DNA of 64,000 bases from Timema cristinae (GCA_039000515.1 JBCFYV010011135.1:33261876-33325875), one strand, 5' to 3'. Shown: positions 1 to 12,213, numbered from the stretch's first letter. The notes: generated from the letters alone by a model not told the origin. A program made the numbers and translations.

Positions 1-429
1 TGGTCAGCATGTGCATCGAGTTGGTCTTTACTACATTGACCGAGAAATGGCGAATACCTGTTAGTAAAGGGTTGAGCATATTATTATCAATTTCGACAAC
101 ACGTTATGACCCTTGTATAGTTCTTCTAATTTCAACATTAATTAGCCACGTGGTAAAGTGTACACAGCCTCATTTTAATGTCGCCATGCATCCCTCCCCG
201 GTAAGAAAGAAATTGGCGCGCAGACATTCATCTCTGACGCAATAATTAATTCTATTATGCATTATTTCAAAATATGGTTGACACCAAAATAAAGTCGAAA
301 TATTCCAACAGCGCTCTTTTCCCTTAACAACCCAATATTTTGAGTTTTATTAATAGAAAACAAATGTGTGAAAATGTGACATTAGCCCATTTTCAACGAC
401 TTTTTTTAATCATATTAGTGGAGCTATGA
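1..429. other. No gene seen
   Basis: A 78-codon frame at 9-245 has no recognisable domain. AT-rich flank of the 78-bp minisatellite. Confidence 0.5.
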
Positions 430-3400
430 GACTAGTCTAGATTTAGCCTTCCTCTAAAAAATACAGTCATTGTTTGATATTTGAGAACTAGCAGCAAGCT
501 TTCCTCTTTACCTTGAGATAAGAAGTTTCCTCTAACAAATACAGTCATTGTTAGATATTTGAGAACTAGAAGCGAGCTTTCCTCTTTACCTTGAGATAAG
601 AAGTTTCCTCTAACAAATACAGTCATTGTTTAGTATTTGAGAACTAGCAGCGAGCTTTCCTCTTTACATTGAAATAAAAAGTTTACTCTAACAAATACAG
701 TCATTGTTTGATATTTGAGAACTAGCAGCAAGCTTTCCTCTTTACCTTGAGATAAGAAGTTTCCTCTAACAAATAGTCATTGTTAGATATTTGAGAACTA
801 GCAGCGAGCTTTCCACTTTACCTTGAGATAAGAAGTTTCCTCTAACAAATACAGTCATTGTTTAGTATTTGAGAACTAGCAGCGAGCTTTCCTCTTTACC
901 TTGAGATAAGAAGTTTCCTCTAACAAATACAGTCATTGTTTAGTATTTGAGAACTAGCAGCGAGCTTTCTTCTTTACCTTGAGATAAGAAGTTTCCTCTA
1001 ACAAATACAGTCATTGTTTAGTATTTGAGAACTAGCAGCGAGCTTTCCTCTTTACCTTGAGATAAGAAGTGTCCTCTAACAAATACAGTCATTGTTTGAT
1101 ATTTGAGAACTAGCAGCGAGCTTTCCTCTTTACCTTGAGATAAGAAGTTTCCTCTAACAAATAGTCATTGTTTGATATTTGAGAACTAGCAGAGAGCTTT
1201 CCTCTTTACTTCGATATAAGAAGTTTCCTTTAACAAATACAGTCATTGTTTGATATTTGAGATCTAGCAGCGAGCTTTCCTCTTTACCTTGAGATAAGAA
1301 GTTTCCTCTAACAAATACAGTCAATGTTTGATATTTGAGAACTAGCAGCGAGCTTTCCTCTTTACCTCGAGATAAGAAGTTTCCTCTAACAAATACAGTC
1401 ATTGTTTGATATTTGAAATCTAGCAGCAAGCTTTCCTCTTTACCTTGAGATAAGAAGTTTCCTCTAACAAATACAGTCATTGTTTGATATTTGAGAACTA
1501 GCAGCAAGCTTTCCTCTTTACCTTGAGATAAGAAGTTTCCTCTAACAAATACAGTCATTGTTTGATATTTGAGAACTAACAGTGAGCTTTCCTCTTTACC
1601 TTCAGATAAGAAGTTTCCTCTAACAAATACAGTCATTGTTTGATATTTGTGAACTAGCAGCGAGCTTTCCTCTTTACCTTGAGATAAGAAGTTTCCTCTA
1701 ACAAATACAGTCATTGTTTGATATTTGAGATCTAGCAGCGAGCTTTCCTCTTTACTTTCAGATAAAAGTTTCCTCTAACAAATACAGTCATTGTTTGATA
1801 TTTGAGAACTAGCAGAGAGCTTTCCTCTTTACTTCGATATAAGAAGTTTCCTTTAACAAATACAGTCATTGTTTGATATTTGAGATCTAGCAGCGAGCTT
1901 TCCTCTTTACCTTGAGATAAGAAGTGTCCTCTAACAAATACAGTCATTGTTTGATATTTGAGAACTAGCAGCGAGCTTTCCTCTTTACCTCGAGATAAGA
2001 AGTTTCCTCTAACAAATACAGTCAGTCATTGTTTGATATTTGAGAACTAGCAGTGAGCTTTCCTCTTTACCTTGAGATAAGAAGTTTCCTCTAACAAATA
2101 CAGTCATTGTTTGATATTTGAGAACTATCAGCAAGCTTTCCTCTTTACCTTGAGATAAGAAGTTTCCTCTAACAAATACAGTCATTGTTTGATATTTGAG
2201 ATCTAGCAGCGAGCTTTCCTCTTTACCTTCAGATAAGAAGTTTCCTCTAACAAATACAGTCATTGTTTGATATTTGAGAACTAGCAGCGAGCTTTCCTCT
2301 TTATCTTCAGATAAGAAGTTTCCTCTAACAAATACAGTCATTGTTTGATATTTGAGAACTAGCAGTGAGCTTTCCTCTTTACCTTGAGATAAGAAGTTTC
2401 CTCTAACAAATACAGTCATTGTTTGATATTTGAGAACTAGCAGCGAGCTTTCCTCTTTACCTTGAGATAAGAAGTTTCCTCTAACAAATACAGTCATTGT
2501 TTGATATTTGAGAACTAGCAGCGAGCTTTCCTCTTTACTTTCAGATAAGAAGTTTCCTTTAACAAATACAGTCATTGTTTGATATTTGAGATCTAGCAGC
2601 GAGCTTTCCTCTTTACTTTCAGATAAGAAGTTTCCTCTAACAAATACAGTCATTGTTTGATATTTGAGAACTAGCAGAGAGCTTTCCTCTTTACCTTGAG
2701 ATAAGAAGTTTCCTCTAACAAATACAGTCATTGTTTGATATTTGAGAACTATCAGCAAGCTTTCCTCTTTACCTTGAGATAAGAAGTTTCCTCTAACAAA
2801 TACAGTCATTGTTTGATATTTGAGAACTATCAGCAAGCTTTCCTCTTTACCTTCAGATAAGAAGTTTCCTCTAGCAAATACAGTCATTGTTTGATATTTG
2901 AGATCTAGCAGCGAGCTTTCCTCTTTACTTTCAGATAAGAAGTTTCCTTTAACAAATACAGTCATTGTTTGATATTTGAGAACTAGCAGAGAGCTTTCCT
3001 CTTTACTTTCAGATAAGAAGTTTCCTCTAACAAATACAGTCATTGTTTGATATTTGAGATCTAGCAGCGAGCTTTCCTCTTTACTTTCAGATAAGAAGTT
3101 TCCTCTAACAAATACAGTCATTGTTTGATATTTGAGAACTAGCAGAGAGCTTTCCTCTTTACTTCGATATAAGAAGTTTCCTTTAACAAATACAGTCATT
3201 GTTTGATATTTGAGATCTAGCAGCGAGCTTTCCTCTTTACCTTCAGATAAGAAGTTTCCTCTAACAAATACAGTCATTGTTTGATATTTGAGAACTAGCA
3301 GCGAGCTTTCCTCTTTATCTTCAGATAAGAAGTTTCCTCTAACAAATACAGTCATTGTTTGATATTTGAGAACTAGCAGTGAGCTTTCCTCTTTACCTTG

Positions 3401-4030
3401 AGATAAGAAGTTTCCTCTAACAAATACAGTCATTGTTTGATATTTGAGAACTAGCAGCGAGCTTTCCTCTTTACCTTGAGATAAGAAGTTTCCTCTAACA
3501 AATACAGTCATTGTTTGATATTTGAGAACTAGCAGCGAGCTTTCCTCTTTACCTCGAGATAAGAAGTTTCTTCTAACAAATAGTCATTGTTTGATATTTG
3601 AAAACTAGCAGTGAGCTTTCCTCTTTACCTTGAGATAAGAAGTTTCCTCTAACAAATACAGTCATTGTTTGATATTTGAGATCTAGCAGCGAGCTTTCCT
3701 CTTAACTTCAGATAAGAAGTGTCCTCTAACAAATACAGTCATTGTTTGATATTTGAGAACTAGCAGCGAGCTTTCCTCTTTACCTTGAGATAAGAAGTTT
3801 CCTCTAACAAATACAGTCATTGTTTGATATTTGAGAACTAGAAGCGAGCTTTCCTCTTTACCTTGAGATAAGAAGTTTCCTCTAACAAATACAGTCATTG
3901 TTTGATATTTGAGAACTAACAGTGAGCTTTCCTCTTTACCTTCAGATAAGAAGTTTCCTCTAACAAATACAGTCATTGTTTGATATTTGAGAACTAGCAG
4001 CGAGCTTTCCTCTTTACCTTCAGATAAGAA
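430..4030. repeat. Minisatellite, 78-bp unit, about 46 copies
   Basis: Consensus core GAGCTTTCCTCTTTACCTTG followed by AGATAAGAAGTTTCCTCTAA. The unit is 26 codons long, so minus-strand frames stay open across many copies (up to 500 codons at 2009-3511, unit MTVFVRGNFLSQGKEESSLL plus VLKYQT). Reading stops where copies lost bases (for example near 770, 1160, 1760 and 3580). There is no codon bias or domain; I regard the frames as a by-product of unit length. Variant copies recur in the same order in blocks, indicating multi-unit duplication. Confidence 0.95.
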
Positions 4031-4446
4031 GTTATTTCGTAGTTTTCTTTCCCCTCTTTCTTATCGAAATGACATAGTATTATCTTAGATAGAATAGAGA
4101 AGTAGTTCTATAAAACGACACAGACCATTTTATTTTAAGCTGTGTGGCCTGACAGCGATTGATATTTTCTCGCCGAGACGGTCGCCTTAAAGAATATACC
4201 TCTGGATCTATCGTGATTCACTGTTGACCTTGAGGCTCGGCTATTTGGAAGCTCGTGGTGCGACTGACAAGCCGACTGTGACGCCATCCGATACAAGACT
4301 CTCTCTCTACCGATAAACAGGGCCGGGCCGTAACACCAGCCGTAGATTTCCAAAACGGTGCAATATTTCGACACGTTCATTTCAGATAACAACCCACGCG
4401 CGCGGGACCACAAGGTCTAAGGCGTCTCGCTCACAATAATGATCAG
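4031..4446. other. Moderately GC-rich spacer between two minisatellites
   Basis: Holds a 92-codon minus-strand frame (4135-4413) with no family I recognise. The raised GC and one uninterrupted frame leave open an old exon or a CpG-richer regulatory stretch; there are no clear splice sites. Confidence 0.3.
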
Positions 4447-5055
4447 GGACGTACTAATGTACTGATGTACCGTTACCCAAGGGACGTACTAATGTACTGA
4501 TGTACCGTTACCCAAGGGACGTACTAATGTACTGATGTACCGTTACCCAAGGGACGTACTAATGTACTGATGTACCGTTACCCAAGGGACGTACTAATGT
4601 ACTGATGTACCGTTACCCAAGGGACGTACTAATGTAGTGATGTACCGTTACCCAAGGGACGTATTAATGTACTGATGTACCGTTACCCAAGGGACGTACT
4701 AATGTACTGATGTACCGTTACCCAAGGGACGTACTAATGTACCGTTACCCAAGGGACGTACTAATGTACTGATGTACCGTTACCCAAGGGACGTACTAAT
4801 GTACTGATGTACCGTTACCCAAGGGACGTACTAATGTACTGATGTACCGTTACCCAAGGGACGTACTAATGTACTGATGTACCGTTACCCAAGGGACGTA
4901 CTAATGTACTGATGTACCGTTACCCAAGGGACGTACTAATGTACTGATGTACCGTTACCCAAGGGACGTACTAATGTACTGATGTACCGTTACCCAAGGG
5001 ACGTACTAATGTACTGATGTACCGTTACCCAAGGGGCGTACTAATGTACTGATAG
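4447..5055. repeat. Minisatellite, 35-bp unit, about 17 copies
   Basis: Unit begins GGGACGTACTAATGTACTGA and ends TGTACCGTTACCCAA. Copies are nearly identical, so the array is young or recently homogenised. One copy near 4724 lacks 8 bases (TACTGATG), and single substitutions occur near 4636, 4663 and 5035. Confidence 0.95.
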
Positions 5056-5092
5056 TACATCCTTTACGTGGAGGCTCTTAACATGTCCAGAT

Positions 5093-5175
5093 GAGATGAG
5101 GTGATGGTGAGTATGAGAGTGATAGTGAGTATGAGAGTGATAGTGAGTATGAGGGTGATGGTGAGTATGAGGGAA
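5093..5175. repeat. Short tandem repeat, 18-bp unit
   Basis: About four to five copies of GTGATAGTGAGTATGAGA with drift. Confidence 0.85.
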
Positions 5176-5223
5176 ATGGTATGACGGCTGGAGCCAATGA
5201 TGATCTTAAACCTAACTTACGTT

Positions 5224-5466
5224 TTTTTATATCGCCGTATCTTACTACCCGTTCGGTTTATACGCTTATTTACTAATTACGCAATTGGTTTTTATGGGAT
5301 AGGAAGGCTATATCTAGAGGAAGTGTACCCACGTTTGCGTCTATGAAGACTGTAAAACCAATTTGGGGGGGGGGGAGAAACTTCAGTACACCCGACCGAG
5401 ATTCGATCGTTGGTATCCCCGTAATTCGACAGACTAGTCTAACGCCTTAGAACACGCGGCCACCGA
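5224..5466 (-). mobile_element. SINE family B, old copy
   Basis: Starts at the complement of the shared tail (GTATCTTACTACCCGTTCGG) and ends at the complement of a tRNA-like head (ACACGCGGCCACCGAAGTGG). The B box complement CGAGATTCGATC lies at about 5397. A run of 12 G interrupts the middle. Confidence 0.75.
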
Positions 5467-5499
5467 AGTGGGTTTAAGCCAAATTGACCAAACCTTGGT

Positions 5500-5625
5500 G
5501 AACGGTGGGAAAATTATTCCCGTTTCAAGAGAAATCCCCCAGTACCGGTCGGGAATCGATCCTGGGAACTTGAGGTTAGCAACCAGGTGCCCTGACCGCT
5601 ATTCTACGAGACCGGTCGTGATATT
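5500..5625 (-). mobile_element. tRNA-derived head of another SINE family
   Basis: The minus strand gives A-box-like TCGTAGAATAGCGGTCAGGG and B box GGATCGATTCCCG about 35 bases later, then the element becomes unclear toward 5500. Not a functional tRNA: no acceptor stem is seen. Confidence 0.5.
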
Positions 5626-6344
5626 TTCTTGACTTGTGGTGAATTAAGTACCGAAACATCGGTGGAATTAAGTGTACTAAGCTGTCCAAGGTTGTTACGA
5701 GCTCCCCCGACCACTCGGTCACATGATAAAACACTGTTCTGGGGTAGGAAGGTCAAGGGTCAACTAACCGTTCCGATGGCTCTTTTTAAAAAAAAAGACT
5801 GGTGACCTTTTCATAAATCGCCAGACCCGTGAGTCTGGAAAGAGTCTCGTATGGTCGTAAATTCAAATAGAACTGCTTTCGACTTGCCACCCAAGTCTTG
5901 TGTTTAGTTTTTTTTATGGATTTGTGTGGATCGTTATTTGGTGACTTGTTTTTTTATTACCGCGTCTTACTGTGGAATCACACGTTCACCAAAAATAAAG
6001 CACAGAATCTGCTTTACTGGCGCAACAATTCGTATATTGGCCCGTAATGCATTGTAACGCTAACTTATAACAGCTGATTAACACTATTTTATTTTATAGC
6101 AGATAAACATATTTTAGATCATTGTCCCGATATATGTTTACAAATTATAACTCTGTGTCGTGGCACAATCCAATATATTGATACACACACTTTACATTAA
6201 CGGGTTATTACAAATCTCCTCACAACGGACAATGAAACTGTCTGCTCGCTTCTAGCTCTACAGCGCATGCGCACTGATTTGAGATGGTTGGTTCTGAGCT
6301 ATAATTGGTTCTCCTGTGCCGAATATCCAAAATGGTTCTCTTCT

Positions 6345-7178
6345 CACCATTCTTCTTAGGACTTGTTCATTTGTCCCCCTGTCTGTCCACCTGATCTTCT
6401 CACCACTCTTCTTAGGACTTGTTCATTTGTCCCCTGTCTGTCCACCTGATCTTCTCACCACTCTTCGTAGGACTTGTTCATTTGTCCCCCTGTCTGTCCA
6501 CCTGATCTTCTCACCACTCTTCGTAGGACTTGTTCATTTGTCCCCCTGTCTGTCCACCTGATCTTCTCACCCACTCTTCTTAGTACTTGTTCATTTGTCC
6601 CCCTGTCTGTCCACCTGATCTTCTCACCCACTCTTATTAGGACTTGTTCACTTGTCACCCTGTTTGTCCACCTGATCTTCTCACCACTCTTCTTGGGACT
6701 TGTTCATTTGTTCCCCTGTCTGTCCACCTGATCTTCTCACCCACTCTTATTAGGACTTGTTCATTGTCACCCTGTTTGTCCACCTGATCTTCTCACCCAC
6801 TCTTCTTGGACTTGTTCATTTGTTCCCTTGTCTGTCCACCTGATCTTCTCACCCACTCTTCTTAGTACTTGTTCATTTGTCCCCCTGTCTGTCCACCTGA
6901 TCTTCTCACCACTCTTCGTAGGACTTGTTCATTTGTCCCCTGTCTGTCCACCTGATCTTCTCACCACTCTTCGTAGGACTTGTTCATTTGTCCACCTGAT
7001 CTTCTCACCACTCTTCTTAGGACTTGTTCATTTGTCCCCCTGTCTGTCCACCTGATCTTCTCACCCACTCTTCTTAGTACTTGTTCATTTGTCCCCCTGT
7101 CTGTACACCTGATCTTCTCACCACTCTTCTTAGGACTTGTTCACTTGTCCCCCTGTCTGTCCACCTGATCTTCTCAAA
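6345..7178. repeat. Minisatellite, 56-57-bp unit, about 15 copies, LINE-derived
   Basis: Plus-strand core CACCTGATCTTCTCACCACT. Read on the minus strand, each 57-bp copy encodes EKIRWTDRGTNEQVLRRVG, the K-I-x-W-T-D-R-x-T-N-E-x-V-L-R-R-V motif of LINE ORF2 C-termini. The adjoining 7179-7330 carries the preceding part of that ORF. So the array is an expansion of a coding segment of a dead LINE. Copies of 56 bases break the frame. Confidence 0.92.
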
Positions 7179-7330
7179 GTCTTCTCCAGCACCACATTTC
7201 AAAACTCTCCAATTATTTACTCTCCATCTTCCTGAGAGTCAAAGTTTCTGCTCCAAATGAGGCATTTCATCAGTTTCTTCATAACTAAGCCGTACATCAC
7301 TGCATCAATTTTTGCTAACATCACCAAGAT
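7179..7330 (-). mobile_element. LINE RT C-terminal fragment
   Basis: Minus strand reads A-E-T-L-T-L-R-K-M-E, then LESFEMWCWRRL, a widespread motif (AETW-x-L-R-K, L-x-x-F-E-M-W-C-W-R-R) in the C-terminal part of LINE ORF2. It abuts the 57-bp minisatellite whose unit encodes the next part of the same motif. Confidence 0.75.
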
Positions 7331-7687
7331 TTGAAACAGGATCCTCCATTGCACTGCTTAGAAAGTATTTTATAATCCCTGAAAACTGGGTTAAATAAAT
7401 AGCTATACTTTTTTTTTAAATGTGACCTTTTTTTGGAATATCCCAGGGCAGAATAATTCCTTTTCATCTTTGGTCTCCTCCAAAACTTATTTACCTAAAC
7501 GTTAGTTTCTATAGAGTTGCCCCCTCCCCTCTAACCCCTTCAATGTGGTTAACGTCTATTAAAACCAAGTGGCGGTGGCTATTTGCCAGCAAAACCAACC
7601 ACGTCTTGCGATTCCAATCATTGGTCTGCTGACCGCTTACTTGGTATCTGGTACACTGTAACGCTACATGGCTCGGACTAGAGCCAA

Positions 7688-8879
7688 CTTATCATAGGAA
7701 GAACCTTATCTGACAGCTAGAACAGTTACTACAGTCCAATGTTCATAGGAAGAACCTTATCTGACAGAGAGAACAGTTACTACAGTCCAATGTTCATAGG
7801 AAGAACCTTATCTGACAGAGAGAACAGTTACTACAGTCCAATGTTCATAGGAAGAACCTTATCTGACAGAGAGAACAGTTACTACAGTCCAATGTTCATA
7901 GTAAGAACCTTATCTGATAGCTAGAACAGTTACTACAGTCTAATGTTCACAGGAAGAACCTTATCTGACAGCTAGAACAGTTACTACAGTCGAATGTTCA
8001 TAGGAAGAACCTTATCTGACAGCTAGAACAGTTACTACAGTCCAATGTTCATAGGAAGAACCTTATCTGACAACTAGAACAGTTACTACAGTCCAATGTT
8101 CATAGGAAGAACCTTATCTGACAAAGAGAACAGTTACTACAGTCGAATGTTCATAGGAAGAACCTTATCTGACAGCTAGAACAGTTACTACAGTCCAATG
8201 TTCATAAGAAGAACCTTATCTGACAGCTAGAACAGTTACTACAGTCGAATGTTCATAGGAAGAACCTTATCTGACAGCTAGAACAGTTACTACAGTCCAA
8301 TGTTCATAAGAAGAACCTTATCTGACAGCTAGAACAGTTACTACAGTCGAATGTTCATAGGAAGAACCTTATCTGACAGCTAGAACAGTTACTACAGTCC
8401 AATGTTCATAGGAAGAACCTTATCTGACAGCTAGAACAGTTACTACAGTCGAATGTTCATAGGAAGAACCTTATCTGACAGCTAGAACAGTTACTACAGT
8501 CCAATGTTCATAAGAAGAACCTTATCTGACAGCTAGAACAGTTACTACAGTCGAATGTTCATAGGAAGAACCTTATCTGACAGCTAGAACAGTTACTACA
8601 GTCCAATGTTCATAGGAAGAACCTTATCTGACAACTAGAACAGTTACTACAGTCCAATGTTCATAGGAAGAACCTTATCTGACAAAGAAAACAGTTACTA
8701 CAGTCCAATGTTCATAGGAAGAACCTTATCTGACAAAGAGAACAGTTACTACAGTCCAATGTTCGTAGGAAGAACCTTATATCTCAGCCAGAACAGTTAC
8801 TACAGTCCAATGTTCATAGGAAGAACCTTATCTGACAGCTAGAACAGTTACTACAGTCCAATGTTATTAGGAAGAACCT
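7688..8879. repeat. Minisatellite, 51-bp unit, about 23 copies (forward)
   Basis: Core GTTCATAGGAAGAACCTTAT, then CTGACAGCTAGAACAGTTAC. The core includes the inverted GTTC..GAAC. The same unit is found reversed at 10537-11453 and forward at 24207-24645. The 17-codon unit (MFIGRTLSDRENSYYSP) gives short open frames where the TAG in CTAGAAC is changed; these are not genes. Confidence 0.95.
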
Positions 8880-10536
8880 TTGAAACGTTACTAAGATAAT
8901 GTGACGAGATGGAAAAAAAAAAGTATTTAGTAATTCGACAAGCACACTGACTGAATGGCGGAACTGATGGTACAAAACAATTTTTTTTTTAAAGTCACGT
9001 ATCCTAACACGATAAAATAAGACGTAATACAACGAAGAACTCGATTAAACCATTGATACACGTAGTTTATTTCAGAGGACCACTGGTTTCATAATGATAC
9101 AAATTCGTCGCGCGGTTGGTTATAGACGACCTTGAATATACCTAACCGATTTATTTCCAGTAGTGACTACTCTCTTGCATAGCTCAGTGGATTGGTCGGA
9201 AAAAAACAGCAGGTGACTTCTTTGTAACGTCCAATTTTTTTTTATTCCTGTATATGTCCATTATTAAGAGTTTTCACTGTATTGTGTGTTTTTTAGATAC
9301 AATCCCTAATACATTCATGGATTAGGTGTTTTAGTGCTAGACGTGATGTTCTAGGTTAAGATTGGTAAATATTTCAGTATAGATAAAATATGACATACTA
9401 GATAGCTGTTGCCCGCGGCTTTGCTCGCGTGGAAGTTGATTATATACAAATACGAAAATATACATATGTATTTACAGATTAATTTAAAATATTACGTTAC
9501 GTTGATGACCATAACTTGACCTCAGATCAAAAATAATGCAAGTCCGATACAAACTTTCACCCCCTTTTTCATCCCTTATTAAATAAAATTTCCAAAATTC
9601 CTGAAACATGTATTTATTTGTTTTACGTCAATAACCGAAATACAAAATTTTGTTTATGTAACTTTCAAAATGACGGACTTTCATACATATTATCATACAT
9701 ATTATCATCCCCTATTTTGACCCCTTTGGGGTGGAATTTTCTAAAATCCTTTCTTAGTGGGTGCCTACATAACAAAATGAATATACAGTCCGAATTTCAT
9801 GCTTGTAGCCTTGATAGTTTGCGCTCGGCGATGATGAGTCAGTCAGTCAGTCAGGACATGTTATTTTATAAGTATAGATGATGAAGTGTATTTTTTTTAA
9901 ATCATTATTATTATTTTTTAGAAACGAGCTAAATAATTATTCATGGTTTAAGCATAAGCTATGTTTGATGATTAAAAAAAATCTATCAATAAAAATACTT
10001 TAACGAGAAATACCTACACCACCCCCCCTCTTAAAATTTCCCTTTGCCAATTAAAAAATACCCTGATGCCTACAGTATTAATCTTTTAAGGATGTCGTCA
10101 CAGCACCATGGACTTCCTGACCATCGTCCAATTATATATATCCCTGTATCTGAGAACATTTCTTTGGAATGTTATTTACTCCACGCCTCCCTTTAGCCAT
10201 TCCAGGAAATGTAGACAGACAGACAGACAGACACCTCGGGAGTTAACGTTATAGCCTATTAAAACAATTGAGATCATCTTTGGCGCCAAACCGAGGTGAA
10301 GGCCAAAAGGGGCGTGGTAATGGGGGGGTTTGAAGGGGGTAGTGACTCCACACTATAGGGAAAATAAAACCAGAAAGCATTTATGTTGGAGTCCATTAAG
10401 ATTATTAAAGGAATTATAAATATTTACCGTGCAAACTACGTATAAATAAAATAAGATGAAATACAGGTTTGACATAATATCTCTTTTATAGATATATTGT
10501 TATGATTGTATCTGTGTAGAAACGTTATTTATTTTA
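8880..10536. other. Spacer between inverted minisatellite arrays
   Basis: Apart from the element at 9396-9881 this is AT-rich, with a short GACA repeat at about 10213. No gene. It would form the loop if the flanking inverted arrays paired. Confidence 0.5.
9396..9881 (+). mobile_element. Interspersed element with GCCCGCGGCTTTGCTCGCGTGG start
   Basis: Begins AGCTGTTGCCCGCGG and CTTTGCTCGCGTGG, has CAAACTTTCACCCCC and CCTTTCTTAGTGGGTGCCTA, and ends with a (GTCA)n cluster and TTATAAGTATAGATG. This layout is familiar from abundant short non-coding elements in arthropod and other invertebrate genomes; its class is not settled here. Second copy inverted at 25627-26045. Confidence 0.75.
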
Positions 10537-11453
10537 AATGTTCTAGATGTCAGATAAGGTTCTTCCTATGAACATTGGACTGTGGTAACTGTTCTAGCTG
10601 TCAGATAAGGTTCTTCCTACGAACATTGGACTGTAGTAACTGTTCTAGCTGTCAGATAAGGTTCTTCCTATGAACATTGGACTGTAGTAACTGTTCTAGT
10701 TGTCAGGTAAGGTTCTTCCTATGAACATTGGACTGTAGTAACTGTTCTAGTTGTCAGATAAGGTTCTTCCTATGAACATTGGACTGTAGTAACTGTTCTA
10801 GCTGTCAGATAAGGTTCTTACTATAAACATTGGACTGTAGTAACTGTTCTAGCAGTCAGATAAGGTTCTTCCTACGAACATTGGACTGTAGTAACTGTTC
10901 TAGCATTCAGATAAGGTTCTTCCTACGAACATTGGACTGTAGTAACTGTTCTAGCTGTCAGATAAGGTTCTTCCTACGAACATTGGACTGTAGTAACTGT
11001 TCTAGCAGTCAGATAAGGTTCTTCCTACGAACATTGGACTGTAGTAACTGTTCTAGCTGACAGATAAGGTTCTTCCTATGGACATTGGGACTGTAGTAAC
11101 TGTTCTAGCTGTCAGGTAAGGTTCTTCCTATGAACATTGGACTGTAGTAACTGTTCTAGTTGTCAGATAAGGTTCTTCCTATGAACATTGGACTGTAGTA
11201 ACTGTTCTAGCTGTCAGATAAGGTTCTTCCTACGAACATTGGACTGTAGTAACTGTTCTAGCTGTCAGATAAGGTTCTTCCTATGAACATTGGACTGTAG
11301 TAACTGTTCTAGTTGTCAGATAAGGTTCTTCCTATGAACATTGGACTGTAGTAACTGTTCTAGCTGACAGATAAGGTTCTTCCTATGAACATTGGGACTG
11401 TAGTAACTGTTCTAGCTGTCAGGTAAGGTTCTTCCTATGAACATTGGACTGTA
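10537..11453. repeat. Same 51-bp minisatellite, inverted, about 18 copies
   Basis: Complement of the 7688-8879 unit (core ATAAGGTTCTTCCTATGAAC). The two arrays face each other across about 1.66 kb. Variants GGTAAGG and TACGAAC recur at spaced copies. Confidence 0.95.
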
Positions 11454-11904
11454 TACAGTTTGCCCTAGAACTGTGTTTCTCGTCTCCGCCACCACTGTCC
11501 TAGTGGCGCCACCACACATCCGGTCACTCCTCTCCGCGTTCCACCATAATTGCATCTGCAGCGGTCATCCGCGGTCGAACGTTCTATAAATAGATCTCTC
11601 TGAGAACAGGTCCCACAAGATGATATAGAATATGCTCTTGATTCAGTGGTACGGAATTCCTTGGTACTGCGAGACCTTAAAATTCCCCCTACAGGTACAG
11701 GTTCACAGTTCGGTGGGTCCTGTCGGGTGTGACCTGTCGGGTGTGACCTGTCGGGTGTGACCGGTAAAACTGATTCAGTAGTATCACACAGGTCAGACTG
11801 TCAGTTATTTGTTAACTCTGGGTTGCTACAATTATTTGTCAGCTATTCAATTAGTAATTCAATAATATGTTTTTAGTAGTCCAATAGTTTATTAATTATA
11901 GTTA

Positions 11905-12178
11905 AGGGAGACCTGGCGGTCTAGGGGGTAAGGTGTCGGACTTACGTGCTAGGGGTCCGGGGTTCAATCCTCGGTCCCGGCACAGATTTATCTGATTACC
12001 AAACCCTTCCTTCACCTCTGACAAGACGTGTATTAATCACAACTTGTGAATGTGTGGAATGACAGGCCTCCACCGTGGTTCGGATCCCACGTTAAACTGT
12101 AGGTCCTCCATTTCATCTCACAATCACCCTACCATTACACATTAGCGTACAACCCGAACGGGTAGTAAGACGCGGTGC

Positions 12179-12213
<35 letters not shown>
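11905..12213 (+). mobile_element. SINE family A, near full length
   Basis: tRNA-like head GACCTGGCGGTCTAGGGGGT with B box GGTTCAATCCTCGG (about 11960), a conserved body, tail ACCCGAACGGG-TAGTAAGACGCGGTGC, then (TAA)n. Polymerase III promoter boxes are visible. It serves as the reference copy for the other family A entries. Confidence 0.88.

Noticed and set aside
2009..3511. 500-codon minus-strand frame as a repetitive protein gene
   Set aside because: It is produced by a 78-bp tandem unit divisible by three. Neighbouring copies with indels break it, it has no flanking exons or promoter, and substitutions do not favour synonymous sites on inspection.
430..4030. CRISPR array
   Set aside because: Contiguous tandem repeats without unique spacers, in eukaryotic DNA with spliced genes.
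5500..5625. Functional tRNA gene (also the heads of the other SINEs)
   Set aside because: A and B boxes are present but no acceptor stem or cloverleaf is formed, and the heads are joined to SINE bodies.
11585..11700. Upstream kinase exon suggested by LVLRDLK near 11665
   Set aside because: The match is only to three residues of the HRDLK motif, with no surrounding subdomain residues or convincing splice sites.
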